64,000 nt of DNA from Actinomadura sp. NBRC 104425. Lineage in GTDB: Bacteria > Actinomycetota > Actinomycetes > Streptosporangiales > Streptosporangiaceae. Each line of letters starts with the position of its first letter. The stretch's first letter is position 1. The position numbers were made by a program, and so were the translations under genes. Below, in pieces: positions 16,802 to 26,456 of the stretch. A model generated the notes under the pieces. That model was not told where the DNA came from. It was given only the letters and a program-made list of their open reading frames with translations, and made no database searches. The DNA lies in contig NZ_BSTN01000021.1 in the NCBI RefSeq assembly GCF_030269545.1, forward strand, positions 42,742-106,741. Reading direction: 5' to 3'.

Positions 16802-17278
16802 TCAGCGGTGCCAATGGCCGGTCTTGCCGCCGGTCTTCTCCTCGACCCGCACGTCCGTGATGACCGCGGCGGGGTCGAGGGCCTTGACCATGTCGATCAG
16901 GGACAGCGCGGCGACCGTGACGGACGTCAACGCCTCCATCTCGACGCCGGTGCGGTCGGCGGTGCGGACGGTCGCGGCGATGGCGACCCCGTCGTCGCGG
17001 ACGTCCAGGGCGACCTCGACGCCGTGCAGGGCGATGGGGTGGCACAGCGGCACCAGGTCGGGGGTGCGCTTGGCGGCCATGATCCCGGCGATGCGGGCCA
17101 CCGCGAGGGCGTCCCCCTTGGGCACGTCGCCGGTTCGCAACGCCTTGACGCACGCCTGCGACAACCGGACGAAGCCCGTGGCGACGGCCGAACGGGTCGT
17201 CACGTTCTTCTGCGAGACGTCCACCATCCGGGCCGCGCCGGTGTCGTCCAGATGGGTGAACTCCGAGCCCGTGCTCAT
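16802..17278 (-). CDS. moaC: Cyclic pyranopterin monophosphate synthase
   Basis: This 158-residue MoaC, together with MoaA, converts GTP to cyclic pyranopterin monophosphate, the first molybdopterin intermediate. Visible are FTHLDDTGAARMVDVSQK, GIMAAKRTPDLVPLCHPI with the catalytic region, and GVEMEALTSVTVAALSLIDM followed by the conserved Asp/Lys segment KTGGKTGHW. Its ATG overlaps the moeA stop by 4 nt. moaA is not in the window. Confidence 0.95.
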   Translation of the reverse strand: MSTGSEFTHLDDTGAARMVDVSQKNVTTRSAVATGFVRLSQACVKALRTGDVPKGDALAVARIAGIMAAKRTPDLVPLCHPIALHGVEVALDVRDDGVAIAATVRTADRTGVEMEALTSVTVAALSLIDMVKALDPAAVITDVRVEEKTGGKTGHWHR

Positions 17279-18486
17279 GACGGCATCCTCATGACGTCGA
17301 CCTGCGATCCGGCGGGCAGCCTGCCGGCGTCCTCCGGCACGACGATCAGGCCGTCGGCCGACGCGAGGGAGGCCATCTGATGGGAGCCCTGCGCCCCGAG
17401 CGGCACCACGGACGGCGGTTCGCCCCCCGGCTGGCGCAGCTTCCCCCGCAGGAACTGGCGTATGCCCGTCGGGGAGATGACGTCATCGGTTAGCACCGCC
17501 CGCACCACGGGGAGCGGGTCGGGGGGCAGGCCCTGCATGACGCGCAGGGCGGGCCGTACGAACACCTGGAACGACACGTAGGCGCTGACGGGGTTGCCCG
17601 GAAGGGTGAACACGGGTGTGCCTTTGAGAAGCCCGAACCCCTGGGGCTTGCCGGGACGCATCGCGACCTTGTGGAAGCCGACCGTGCCCGTCCCCGCCAG
17701 CACCTCCTTGACCACGTCGCGCGCGCCCATCGACACCCCGCCTGAGGTGACGATCGCGTCGGCTCGGGTCAGCTGGTCCTCCAGGGCGTCCATGACCTTC
17801 TGGGGATCGTCCCCCACGGTGGCCTGCCGGTAACCGACTCCCCCGGCCTCGGCCACCGCGAGGGTGAGCATGTAGCTGTTGGAGTCCCAGATCTCCCCGG
17901 GGGCGAGCCGTTCGCCGGGCTCGCGCAGTTCGGTGCCCGTGGACAGCACCACGACGCGCGGCCTCGGCCGTACGGTGACGCGCGCACGGCCCACCGCGGC
18001 GATCATGCCGATCTGCGCCGCGCCCAGGCGGGTGCCGGGCTCGGCCACGACCTGGCCCGCCGCGACGTCCTCACCGGCCCTCCTGATGGAGTTGCCGGGG
18101 GGCGCGGGCCGGGTTATGCGCACCGAGGCGGTACCGCCGTCGGTCCACTCCACCGGGACGACCGCGTCGGCCCCCGCGGGGATGGGCGCGCCGGTCATGA
18201 TGCGCGCCGTCAGCCCCGGGCGTATGGCCGACACCCCCGGGTCCCCCGCGGCGATGTCGCCGACGACCGGGAGCACCACCGGATCGGTCTCCGACGCCCC
18301 TGCGACGTCGGCCGCCACCACCGCATACCCGTCCATGGCGGAGTTGTCGAACGGGGGAAGCGGCACGGGCGCCGGCACCGGCTCGGCCAGGACGGTGCCG
18401 TGCGCCTCCAGCAATGCCAGGTCCAGCGGCGGAAGCTCCCGGACGGCGCCCAGGATCTCCGCCAAATGCTCGTCGACGGTTCTCAT
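17275..18486 (-). CDS. moeA: Gephyrin-like molybdopterin molybdotransferase (MoeA/Glp)
   Basis: This 403-residue protein is of MoeA fold, inserting molybdate into adenylylated molybdopterin. Motifs include PPFDNSAMDGYAV, RIMTGAPIPAGADAVVPVE, VLSTGTELREPGE, VTSGGVSMGARDVVKE, and FTLPGNPVSAYVSF, with a C-terminal MoeA domain IV. ATG 18486 is preferred over GTG 18492 because GGGGGA lies 8 nt upstream. It sits next to galU and close to the SepX/GLPR-like gene, the context of actinobacterial Glp, where a MoeA homologue serves as an FtsZ-binding division protein. Here adjacent mog and moaC also argue for a real Moco role; a dual role is possible. Confidence 0.9.
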   Translation of the reverse strand: MRTVDEHLAEILGAVRELPPLDLALLEAHGTVLAEPVPAPVPLPPFDNSAMDGYAVVAADVAGASETDPVVLPVVGDIAAGDPGVSAIRPGLTARIMTGAPIPAGADAVVPVEWTDGGTASVRITRPAPPGNSIRRAGEDVAAGQVVAEPGTRLGAAQIGMIAAVGRARVTVRPRPRVVVLSTGTELREPGERLAPGEIWDSNSYMLTLAVAEAGGVGYRQATVGDDPQKVMDALEDQLTRADAIVTSGGVSMGARDVVKEVLAGTGTVGFHKVAMRPGKPQGFGLLKGTPVFTLPGNPVSAYVSFQVFVRPALRVMQGLPPDPLPVVRAVLTDDVISPTGIRQFLRGKLRQPGGEPPSVVPLGAQGSHQMASLASADGLIVVPEDAGRLPAGSQVDVMRMPS

Positions 18487-18523
18487 GCCCACGGTCCCCC
18501 AGTGTGGCGCGCGGCCACGGCGG

Positions 18524-19450
<927 letters not shown>

Positions 19451-19483
19451 AGAAAGACCCTAGTCATCAACGAGGACCGCAGC

Positions 19484-20068
19484 GTGCACCACACCGACGC
19501 CAAACTCTCGCGCCGCGCCGAACTGCTGGCCAGGCGCACGGCCATGGATTCGGGCGCGCGCGCCGCCGCGGCCCGTTCACTGCGGGACACGCTGTTGTCC
19601 ACCCCCGAGGTGGAGATGGCGGGGACCATCGCGGCGTACGTGTCGATCGGCGCCGAGCCCGACACGCGGGGGCTGCTGTTCGCCTTGTGGAAGCGGGGCG
19701 CGTACGTGCTGCTGCCCCGTCTCCTGCCGGACCGCGACCTGGACTGGGCCTCCTACGAGGGGCCCGATTCGCTCGCTCCGGGGCCGCGCGGGCTGCTGGA
19801 GCCCACCGAGCCTTCCCGTGGGCCGGACGCTGTGGCAAGCGCGGACGTGGTGCTCGTCCCGGCGGTCGCCGTGGACCGCACGGGGATGCGGCTGGGCCGG
19901 GGCGGCGGTTCGTACGATCGCGCTCTGGCTCGGGTGGGCCCCGCCATCCTCACCGTGGCGCTGCTGTACGAGGGGGAGCTGGTCGACACCCTGCCCGCCG
20001 AACCGCACGACCAGCGGGTGCGAGCCGCCGTGACGCCGTCCGAGGGCCTTGTCCGCTTCCCGTTCTGA
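19484..20068 (+). CDS. 5-formyltetrahydrofolate cyclo-ligase
   Basis: This 194-residue enzyme converts 5-formyl-THF to 5,10-methenyl-THF using ATP. The family hallmark GMRLGRGGGSYDRAL and the N-terminal AKLSRRAELLARRTAMD with AAYVSIGAEPDTRGLLFAL are present. GTG at 19484 is chosen for GAGGA 8 nt upstream. The gene ends within the first unit of a 15-bp tandem repeat: its final codons Phe-Pro-Phe-stop are encoded by TTCCCGTTCTGA of unit 1. It is divergent from galU, as is the mycobacterial Rv0992c/Rv0993 pair. Confidence 0.93.
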   Translation: MHHTDAKLSRRAELLARRTAMDSGARAAAARSLRDTLLSTPEVEMAGTIAAYVSIGAEPDTRGLLFALWKRGAYVLLPRLLPDRDLDWASYEGPDSLAPGPRGLLEPTEPSRGPDAVASADVVLVPAVAVDRTGMRLGRGGGSYDRALARVGPAILTVALLYEGELVDTLPAEPHDQRVRAAVTPSEGLVRFPF

Positions 20069-20191
20069 AGCTTCCCGTTCTGAAGCTTCCCGTTCTGAAG
20101 CTTCCCGTTCTGAAGCTTCCCGTACTGAAGCTTTCCGTACTGAAGCTTTCCGTACTGAAGCTTCCCGTCCTGAAGCTTCCCGTCCTGAAGC
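20057..20191 (+). repeat. 15-bp tandem repeat array, nine units, overlapping a stop codon
   Basis: Nine head-to-tail 15-bp units of TTCCCGTTCTGAAGC run from 20057. Units 1-4 have TTC at the variable triplet, units 5-7 have TAC, units 8-9 have TCC; units 6-7 also start TTT. A degenerate tenth copy follows. Junctions create GAAGCTTC palindromes, so the array can form many small hairpins. The first unit contains the stop of 5-FCL. The ordered variants suggest stepwise slippage or unequal crossing-over. Confidence 0.97.
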
Positions 20192-20343
20192 TCCCGTCCC
20201 AGAGGTCGCGCCGGGGGCGGCGCCATCGCGTACGGGCGGGACCGGGGCGAGTACGGGCGGAAGGTCCGCCGTGCGTAGAGTTTTGATCGTCCGACCCCGT
20301 CCGCTGCCCCGCGGTCGCGTGCCGACGCAAGGGAGTCCTTCAG

Positions 20344-21336
20344 ATGACGAAGCCGTGGCGGATCCTCGCCCTGGCCCCGCTGGACCCGTCCCTGATCCGC
20401 GGCATCCTCGAACCGGTGGCGGGCGACGCGGCGGAACTCGTCTTCCCCGCGGAGCGGGAACGGAGCGCGCTCCTGGACGCGCTGGCCGACGCCGAGCTGG
20501 TGCTGGCGGACTTCAGCGGACGTCTGGCGCTGGACGCCGAGGCCGTGGCGGCGGCACCGCGGCTGGCGTTCGTGCAGATGCCCGCCGTGGGCACGGACAG
20601 CCTCGACCTGGACGCGCTCACCGCCGCGGGTGTGCCCGTGGCCAACGCGGCGGGGGCCAACGCCCGTTCGGTGGCCGAGTGGGCGGTCGGCGCCGCGTTC
20701 GCTCTCTGCCGCCACCTCGCGTGGTGCGACCGACGCGTCCGCGAGGGCGGATGGCCGCAGGTGGAGATGCTGGGGCGGGGCACCCGGGAACTGCGGGCCC
20801 AGCGCGTCGGAATCCTGGGGTACGGGGCGATCGGCTCCGAGACCGCCCGGCTGTTCCAGGCGCTGGGGTGCGCGGTGTCGTACTGGTCTCGCCGGCGGCG
20901 CCCCGACGCCACGGCCGCCTACCGTGAGCTGGACGACCTGCTCGCCAACTCGGACATCCTCGTGGTGACGCTGCCGCTCACGGACGAGACACGCGGCCTG
21001 CTGGGCCCCGACCGCCTCGCCCGCCTCCCCCAGGGGGCCATGCTGGTCAACGCGGCGCGCGGCGGCATCGCCCCTGACGAGGCGGTGCTGGCGGCGCTGG
21101 AGTCCGGGCGGCTGGGCGCCGCCGCGCTGGACGTGTTCGACGAGGAGCCGCCGCCCGCCGACAGCCCTCTGCGCCAGCACGAGAACGTGCTGCTGTCCCC
21201 GCATGCGGCCGGTACGACGCTGGACGCGCAGCTGGCGATCGCGTCGGCGGTGCAGGAGAACCTCGCCGCCGTCCTGGCCGGGCGCCCCGTGGCCAACGTC
21301 GTGAACGCCGTGGAGCCGCTGGTCCGGCGGCGCTGA
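20344..21336 (+). CDS. D-isomer-specific 2-hydroxyacid dehydrogenase
   Basis: This 330-residue NAD(P)-dependent dehydrogenase has the Rossmann motif VGILGYGAIGSETARLF, LTDETRGLLGPDRLARLPQG, the substrate Arg in VNAARGGIAPDEA, the catalytic Glu in DVFDEEPPPADSPL and the catalytic His in LSPHAAGTT. The specific hydroxyacid is unknown. The ATG at 20344 follows AAGGGAGTCCTTCAG. It lies 150 nt downstream of the 15-bp repeat array, on the same strand as 5-FCL. Confidence 0.92.
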   Translation: MTKPWRILALAPLDPSLIRGILEPVAGDAAELVFPAERERSALLDALADAELVLADFSGRLALDAEAVAAAPRLAFVQMPAVGTDSLDLDALTAAGVPVANAAGANARSVAEWAVGAAFALCRHLAWCDRRVREGGWPQVEMLGRGTRELRAQRVGILGYGAIGSETARLFQALGCAVSYWSRRRRPDATAAYRELDDLLANSDILVVTLPLTDETRGLLGPDRLARLPQGAMLVNAARGGIAPDEAVLAALESGRLGAAALDVFDEEPPPADSPLRQHENVLLSPHAAGTTLDAQLAIASAVQENLAAVLAGRPVANVVNAVEPLVRRR

Positions 21337-21554
21337 CGCGCACGGCGGCCGTCGCGGCGACGGCGTCGTTCACGTCCCGGGCCGGATCGCCCCAAGAGCC
21401 GGTTAAGCGGCGGCCCCCAGGGCAGTAAACAGGCTGGTTGGGGCATGTCCCGGCCCCCCGCTTCCGGATCGCCCCCAAACCGAATGTGTGTGTGAAGCAC
21501 ATAAATCGGTAGGATCGCGAACGATTTGACTTCGCGGCCCCGCAGGGGAGGGAT

Positions 21555-23039
21555 GTGCGGCTCGAACTCTGGCTACTCTTCGGCTCGATACTCGTACTCA
21601 TTGCAATCCTAGCGGTCCGGCTGTCCCACAGGGCGGGATTGCCGACCCTTCTGGCGTACATGGGCATCGGCCTGTTCCTCGGCGAGGCCGGGCCCATCGG
21701 CCTGCGCTTCGACAACGCCGAACTGGCGGAGGTGCTGGGGCTGGCCGCGCTCGTCCTGATCCTCGCCGAGGGCGGCATCACCACCAACTGGCGCAACGTA
21801 CGGCCGTCCGTGCCCGCGGCACTGGCCGTCTCCACGCTCGGCACCCTCATCAGCGTGGTCATCGTGGCGGTCGCCGTGCACTGGCTCCTCGACATGGACT
21901 GGCACTTGGCGTTCCTGCTGGGGGCCGTCCTGGGCCCCACGGACGCGGCCGCGGTGTTCTCCGTGCTGCGCCGCCTGCCGCTACCGTCCCGGCTCGTCGG
22001 GCTCCTGGAGGCCGAGTCGGGATTCAACGACGCCCCCGTCGTCATCGTGGTCGTCTGGCTCAGCACCCACACCGGCATGCCCAACGTGGCGGAACTGGTC
22101 GGAATGATGGTGTACGAGCTGGCCGCGGGCGGCGCCTTGGGGTTCCTCATCGGCTGGCTGGGCGCGTACGCGCTGCGCCGGATCGCCCTGCCCGCCTCCG
22201 GTCTCTACCCCATCGCCGTGCTGTCCCTGGCGATCGGTTCGTACGGGGCCGCGGCCTTTGTGCACGCCAGCGGTTTCATGGCCGTGTACGTCAGCGCGTT
22301 GGTGCTGGGCAATACGCGGCTTCCGCACCGCCCCGCCACCCGGGGGTTCGCCGAGGGCATCGCCTGGCTGGCCCAGATAGGCCTGTTCGTGATGCTGGGG
22401 CTGCTGGCCGACCCCGAGGAATTGCCCGCGCAGATCGTCCCCGCACTCGTGGCCGGATTCGTCCTGCTGCTGGTGGCCCGCCCCGTGTCGGTGCTGCTGT
22501 CCACGGCGGGGTTCGGGCTGTCGCTGGGCGAGAAGGCGTTCGCCTCCTGGGCGGGCCTGCGCGGCGCCGTGCCGATCGTGCTGGCCACCATCCCGATGGT
22601 GGAGGACGTGGCGGGCGCCGACCGGCTCTTCTCCATCGTCTTCACCATCGTCGTGGTGTTCACCCTGCTGCAGGGGCCGACGCTGCCGCTGGCGGCCCGC
22701 CTGTGCCGGCTGAAGAGCGACCAGGAGGCCCGCGAGCTGGACGTCGAGGCCGCCCCGTTGGAGGAGCTGCACGCCGACCTGCTGGAGGTCCGGGTGCCCC
22801 GCGACTCGCTGCTGAACGGCGTGGAGATCTTCGAGCTGCGGCTGCCGCAGGGCGCCTCGATCACGCTGATCGTGCGGAACGGGACCAGTTTCGTCCCCGG
22901 GCCGACGACGGCGCTGCAGGCGGGCGACAGGATGCTGGTGGTCACGACCGCGGCCGTGCGGGAGGCCACGGAACGCCGCCTGCGGGCCGTCAGCCGCCGC
23001 GGCAAGCTGGCGGGCTGGTTCGGCGAGACCGGGATGTAG
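21555..23039 (+). CDS. CPA1-type K+/H+ antiporter with TrkA-C domain
   Basis: This 494-residue inner-membrane antiporter has about 12 hydrophobic helices with the cation site region LGPTDAAAVFSVLRRL and LLEAESGFNDAPVVIVVVW. Residues about 400-485 form a soluble TrkA-C-like domain (LEELHADLLEVRVPRDSLLN, GDRMLVVTTAAV), as in NhaP2/CvrA-type potassium-proton antiporters; TrkA-C domains can bind nucleotide ligands including c-di-AMP. The start is GTG at 21555 with GGGGAGGGAT upstream. A c-di-AMP link is inference only, since no riboswitch is seen in front of it. Confidence 0.9.
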   Translation: MRLELWLLFGSILVLIAILAVRLSHRAGLPTLLAYMGIGLFLGEAGPIGLRFDNAELAEVLGLAALVLILAEGGITTNWRNVRPSVPAALAVSTLGTLISVVIVAVAVHWLLDMDWHLAFLLGAVLGPTDAAAVFSVLRRLPLPSRLVGLLEAESGFNDAPVVIVVVWLSTHTGMPNVAELVGMMVYELAAGGALGFLIGWLGAYALRRIALPASGLYPIAVLSLAIGSYGAAAFVHASGFMAVYVSALVLGNTRLPHRPATRGFAEGIAWLAQIGLFVMLGLLADPEELPAQIVPALVAGFVLLLVARPVSVLLSTAGFGLSLGEKAFASWAGLRGAVPIVLATIPMVEDVAGADRLFSIVFTIVVVFTLLQGPTLPLAARLCRLKSDQEARELDVEAAPLEELHADLLEVRVPRDSLLNGVEIFELRLPQGASITLIVRNGTSFVPGPTTALQAGDRMLVVTTAAVREATERRLRAVSRRGKLAGWFGETGM

Positions 23040-23116
23040 CCGGCGGCACCCGGCCGCCGGGGGCGCGACCTGCGGGAACAGGCCGCGCGCAAATCAGGTT
23101 CTACGCATGGGTACCA

Positions 23117-23143
23117 TTAGCAGTCGTTCTAGGTGAGTGCCAG
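23117..23143 (+). promoter_or_regulatory. CIRCE-like HrcA operator
   Basis: TTAGCAGTC (23117-23125), a 9-nt spacer, then GAGTGCCAG (23135-23143) match the CIRCE consensus TTAGCACTC-N9-GAGTGCTAA with three mismatches over 18 positions and the exact spacer. It lies 36 nt before the Ruc-like gene. HrcA binding is inferred. Confidence 0.72.
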
Positions 23144-23178
23144 CCCGCGCAGCCGGGCTGAGTCAGCGAGGAGGAACC

Positions 23179-23502
23179 GTGCCGACGTATGAGTACGTTT
23201 GCACCGAGTGCGGCGAACCTCTGGAGGTCGTGCAGAAGTTCAGCGACGCCGCGCTGACGGAGTGCCCGGCGTGCAACGGCAGGCTTCGCAAGGTCTTCTC
23301 CGCCGCGGGCATCATCTTCAAGGGTTCCGGCTTCTACCGGACCGACAGCCGCAACTCCGGCTCGTCCTCGACCCGCGGCACCTCCAACGGCTCGAAGAGC
23401 TCCTCCTCCAGCACGTCCGAGTCGTCGAGCTCGAACGGCTCGTCCTCGTCGTCGGATTCCTCGTCGAGCTCGTCCTCCTCGTCGTCGAGCAAGGTCGCCT
23501 GA
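23179..23502 (+). CDS. FmdB-type zinc-ribbon protein with serine-rich tail (Ruc-like)
   Basis: This 107-residue protein has an N-terminal FmdB zinc ribbon, MPTYEYVCTECGEPLEVVQK with a second CxxC in TECPACNG, then SAAGIIFKGSGFYRTDSR, and an almost purely Ser/Gly/Asn disordered tail (residues about 58-105). It corresponds to the mycobacterial serine-rich Rv0991c (Ruc), described as a redox-regulated chaperone that works with DnaK. The GTG at 23179 follows GAGGAGGAACC. The CIRCE-like element upstream supports heat-shock control. A strong terminator follows. Confidence 0.85.
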   Translation: MPTYEYVCTECGEPLEVVQKFSDAALTECPACNGRLRKVFSAAGIIFKGSGFYRTDSRNSGSSSTRGTSNGSKSSSSSTSESSSSNGSSSSSDSSSSSSSSSSSKVA

Positions 23503-23517
23503 CCCGCGGACGCACCC

Positions 23518-23576
23518 GTCCGAAGGATCATGGTCGGTTCCCAGGAGCCGCACCCGCCGCCCATGGTCCTTCGGAC
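23518..23576 (+). terminator. Long-stem terminator after the Ruc-like gene
   Basis: GTCCGAAGGATCATGG (23518-23533) pairs with CCATGGTCCTTCGGAC (23561-23576), 16 bp with one G-U type wobble, with a 27-nt loop and a following pyrimidine-rich run (TCTTCCCCTTCCCGTTT). It begins 15 nt after the stop codon. Confidence 0.75.
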
Positions 23577-24171
23577 TCTTCCCCTTCCCGTTTCGCCTTC
23601 CCCCGACGCCCCGGCGCCTCCTCCGGCCCGTGACCGGAAGCGGCCGTCGCCGGGCTCGCCGGCTGCCCGTCCCCAAGGCGCGCGTCACGTTCACGACGCC
23701 CGCACAGGACGGATGCCGCCTCCTCCGCGAGGCGTAGCCGCGTTGAGCCGCCCCCATGCGCGGCGGCCTCTCTCCCCGCCCGCCTGACTCCTCCTCCCGC
23801 AGCGCCGGTCGCACTGGCAGAGCGGCATGAGCACCAGGCACGCCGCTCTTCTGCGCAGCACCGCCGTCCCATGCCCGCGTCCCCGTGCGTGGGCGACGAG
23901 ACGCCTCCGCCACCGCCTCTACGCCTCGCGCAGTAGGGGACGGGGCGGAGGCGTGCTTCATCTGAGGTAGCGCCACTCCCGTCCAGCGCGGGACGACCGC
24001 CGCCGCGTCCACGGCGGACGATGGTCAGGCCCAGAGCGGAGCAGCGCTCAGCCACCCCTCGGGACGTCCACCCGCTCCGCGAACTCGCGATAGTACTTGA
24101 CAACCCTCTAATCCCGAGACCCTCCACCCCGCAACCGAAACGCGATATATCTCAAATTTGCGGGAGAAGCC
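23577..24171. other. Intergenic region before the MMPL gene
   Basis: No supported gene in this stretch of about 600 nt; long minus-strand frames here lack codon bias and family features. Just before the MMPL gene an AT-rich segment contains TTGACA at 24097-24102 and CGATATATCTC at about 24143-24153. The latter resembles half of a repressor site, but I see no matching second half. Confidence 0.4.
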
Positions 24172-26313
24172 ATGAACGCACCCCCTGATGCTCCCCCCGA
24201 ACCCGGCGGCCCCGGCGGCCGCATCGCGGGGTTCATCGCCGGACGGCGCACCAAGTGGGTCGTGCTGGCCCTCTGGGTCGTGCTGCTGGCCGCCCTCGGC
24301 CCGCTCGCCGGCCGGCTCGGCGACGTCGAGGACGACGACGACGCCTCCTGGCTGCCCGGCGGCGCCGAGTCCACGCAGGTCGTCAAGTTGCAGGAGCGGT
24401 TCCGCGACGACGAGACGATGCTCGCCGTGATCGTCTACGAGCGGCCGTCCGGCATCACCGCCGCCGACCAGGCCAAGGCCCGCTCCGACCTCGCGGCGTT
24501 CGCCGGACTGCCGGGCGCGCAGCAACCGCAGGGGCCGTTCCCCAGCCGGGACGGCAAGAGCCTGCAGACCCTCGTCCCGCTCACCGACATCGACGCCGTC
24601 AAGGCCGTCGACGACGCCCGCGACCTGGCCCGGCGCGGCCCGCCCGGGCTGACGGCGCACGTCACCGGCCCCGCGGCCGCCCGCGCCGACATGATCAGGG
24701 TCTTCGACACCATCGACGGCTTCCTGCTCATGGCCGCCGGCCTCGTCGTGATCGTCCTGCTGCTGTTCATCTACCGCAGCCCGCTGCTGTGGATCGTCCC
24801 GGTGCTCAGCGCCCTGGTCGCGCTCGGCCTGGCCCAGTCGGTGGTGTACCTGCTGGCCCGGTACGCCGACCTGACCGTCAACGGGCAGAGCGCCGGCATC
24901 CTGACCGTCCTGGTGTTCGGCGTGGCCACCGACTACGCGCTGCTGCTGGCCGCCCGCTACCGCGAGGAACTGCACCGGCACGCCGACCGGCACGAGGCCA
25001 TGGCGTTCGCGCTGCGCCGCGCCGCCCCTGCGATCATCGCCTCCGCCGCCACCGTCGCCGTCGGCCTGCTGTGCCTGCTGGTCGCGGAGATGAACTCCAC
25101 CGCGGGTCTCGGGCCGGTCGCCGCCGCCGGCGTGATCACCGCGCTGGCGTCCATGACCACCCTGCTGCCCGCCCTGCTGGTGATCTGCGGACGGTGGCTG
25201 TTGTGGCCTCTGGTGCCCCGCTACGACGCCAGTTACCTGGCGCCCGAGGCGTACGAGGCCGAGCACGGCTTCTGGAGCCGCATGGCCGGGCTGGTCGGCC
25301 GCCGCTCCCGGGTGATCTGGGCCGTCACGTCGGTCGGCCTGGTCGCGCTGCTGTTCGGGCTGGGCTCGCTGCCGGCGCAGGGGCTGTCGGACGCCGGCCA
25401 GTTCGTCGACAAGCCCGACTCGGTGGCCGGGGCGGAGGCCGTCGCCCGGCACTTCCCGGCGGGCTCGGGCTCGCCCGCCGTCATCATCGCCAACTCCTCC
25501 GCCTCCCGGCAGGTCGCCGCCGCCGTCTCCGGCACGCCCGGGGTGGCCGAGCTGAGCCGTCCGGTCACCGCCGCGGGACTGGTGCAGTACGAGGCGACGC
25601 TGCGCGACCCCGCCGACAGCAAGGCCGCCCAGCGCACCGTCGACCGCCTGCGCGACGCGGTGCACGCGGTGCCCGGTGCCGACGCCAAGGTCGGCGGTAC
25701 CACCGCCATCTCCCTTGACACCAACCGCGCCGCCGACCGCGACAACCTGGTCATCATCCCGGTCGTCCTGGCGGTGATCCTGCTCATCCTGGTCGCGCTG
25801 CTGCGGGCACTGGTCGCCCCGCTGCTGATGATGGCCACCGTGGTGCTGTCATTCCTGGCCTCCGTGGGCGCCAGCGCACTGGCCTTCCGGCACGTGTTCG
25901 GCTTCGAGGGGTCCGACGCCGTGTTCCCCCTGCTGGCGTTCATCTTCCTGGTGGCGCTGGGCGTGGACTACAACATCTTCCTGATGCACCGGGTGCGGGA
26001 GGAGTCGCAGGCCCTCGGCACGCGCCGCGGGGTGCTGCGCGGCCTCACCGTCACCGGCGGCGTCATCACCTCGGCCGGGCTGGTGCTGGCGGCCACGTTC
26101 GCCGCCCTGACGACCCTGCCGCTGGTCGGCATGGTCGAGATAGGCTTCGTCGTCGCCTTCGGCGTGCTGCTCGACACGCTGATCGTCCGGTCGCTCCTCC
26201 TGCCCGCCCTGTCGTACGACCTCGGCCGCCGCATCTGGCTCCCGGGCGCGCTGGGACGGCGCCGCCCGTCCTGCGAGCCGGACTCGTCCAAGGCCCTGAC
26301 CCAGGTGAGCTGA
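24172..26313 (+). CDS. MMPL-family RND transporter
   Basis: This 713-residue membrane transporter has a first helix at residues about 27-45 and two repeats, each a periplasmic loop followed by five or six helices. ILTVLVFGVATDYALLLAAR and FIFLVALGVDYNIFLMHRVR are the paired motifs with the Asp-Tyr residues that relay protons. Family members export lipids or amphiphilic metabolites. The start is supported by TTTGCGGGAGAAGCC. No regulator is adjacent. The size is that of actinobacterial MMPL proteins with small loops. Confidence 0.92.
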   Translation: MNAPPDAPPEPGGPGGRIAGFIAGRRTKWVVLALWVVLLAALGPLAGRLGDVEDDDDASWLPGGAESTQVVKLQERFRDDETMLAVIVYERPSGITAADQAKARSDLAAFAGLPGAQQPQGPFPSRDGKSLQTLVPLTDIDAVKAVDDARDLARRGPPGLTAHVTGPAAARADMIRVFDTIDGFLLMAAGLVVIVLLLFIYRSPLLWIVPVLSALVALGLAQSVVYLLARYADLTVNGQSAGILTVLVFGVATDYALLLAARYREELHRHADRHEAMAFALRRAAPAIIASAATVAVGLLCLLVAEMNSTAGLGPVAAAGVITALASMTTLLPALLVICGRWLLWPLVPRYDASYLAPEAYEAEHGFWSRMAGLVGRRSRVIWAVTSVGLVALLFGLGSLPAQGLSDAGQFVDKPDSVAGAEAVARHFPAGSGSPAVIIANSSASRQVAAAVSGTPGVAELSRPVTAAGLVQYEATLRDPADSKAAQRTVDRLRDAVHAVPGADAKVGGTTAISLDTNRAADRDNLVIIPVVLAVILLILVALLRALVAPLLMMATVVLSFLASVGASALAFRHVFGFEGSDAVFPLLAFIFLVALGVDYNIFLMHRVREESQALGTRRGVLRGLTVTGGVITSAGLVLAATFAALTTLPLVGMVEIGFVVAFGVLLDTLIVRSLLLPALSYDLGRRIWLPGALGRRRPSCEPDSSKALTQVS

Positions 26314-26324
26314 CCCTCACCACC

Positions 26325-26355
26325 GAAGGGGCCCGGCGCCGCGCCGGACCCCTTC
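26325..26355 (+). terminator. Hairpin terminator after the MMPL gene
   Basis: GAAGGGGCCCGGC (26325-26337) pairs with GCCGGACCCCTTC (26343-26355) with one mismatch, 12 nt after the MMPL stop. Confidence 0.65.
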
Positions 26356-26456
26356 GCATCGGCGCGCCGGACCCGTCCCGAAGATCATTCGGCAGGTTAT
26401 CCACAATGGGCGGCGGGACTCCCGGCCGGACGCCGCCGATGGCTAGTGTCGGCGCC

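Noticed and set aside
20057..20191. CRISPR array
   Set aside because: The 15-bp units are head-to-tail without spacers and no cas genes are present, so it is a simple tandem repeat.
21337..21554. c-di-AMP riboswitch before the K+/H+ antiporter
   Set aside because: The conserved GTCAGCTAAC-type blocks seen at 1500-1632 are absent; only a 12-bp direct repeat (CCGGATCGCCCC at 21382 and 21464) is present.
23101..24012. A 303-codon minus-strand frame after the Ruc-like gene
   Set aside because: It runs antisense through the Ruc-like gene and its terminator, is Arg/Gly/Ala low complexity, and has no ribosome site.
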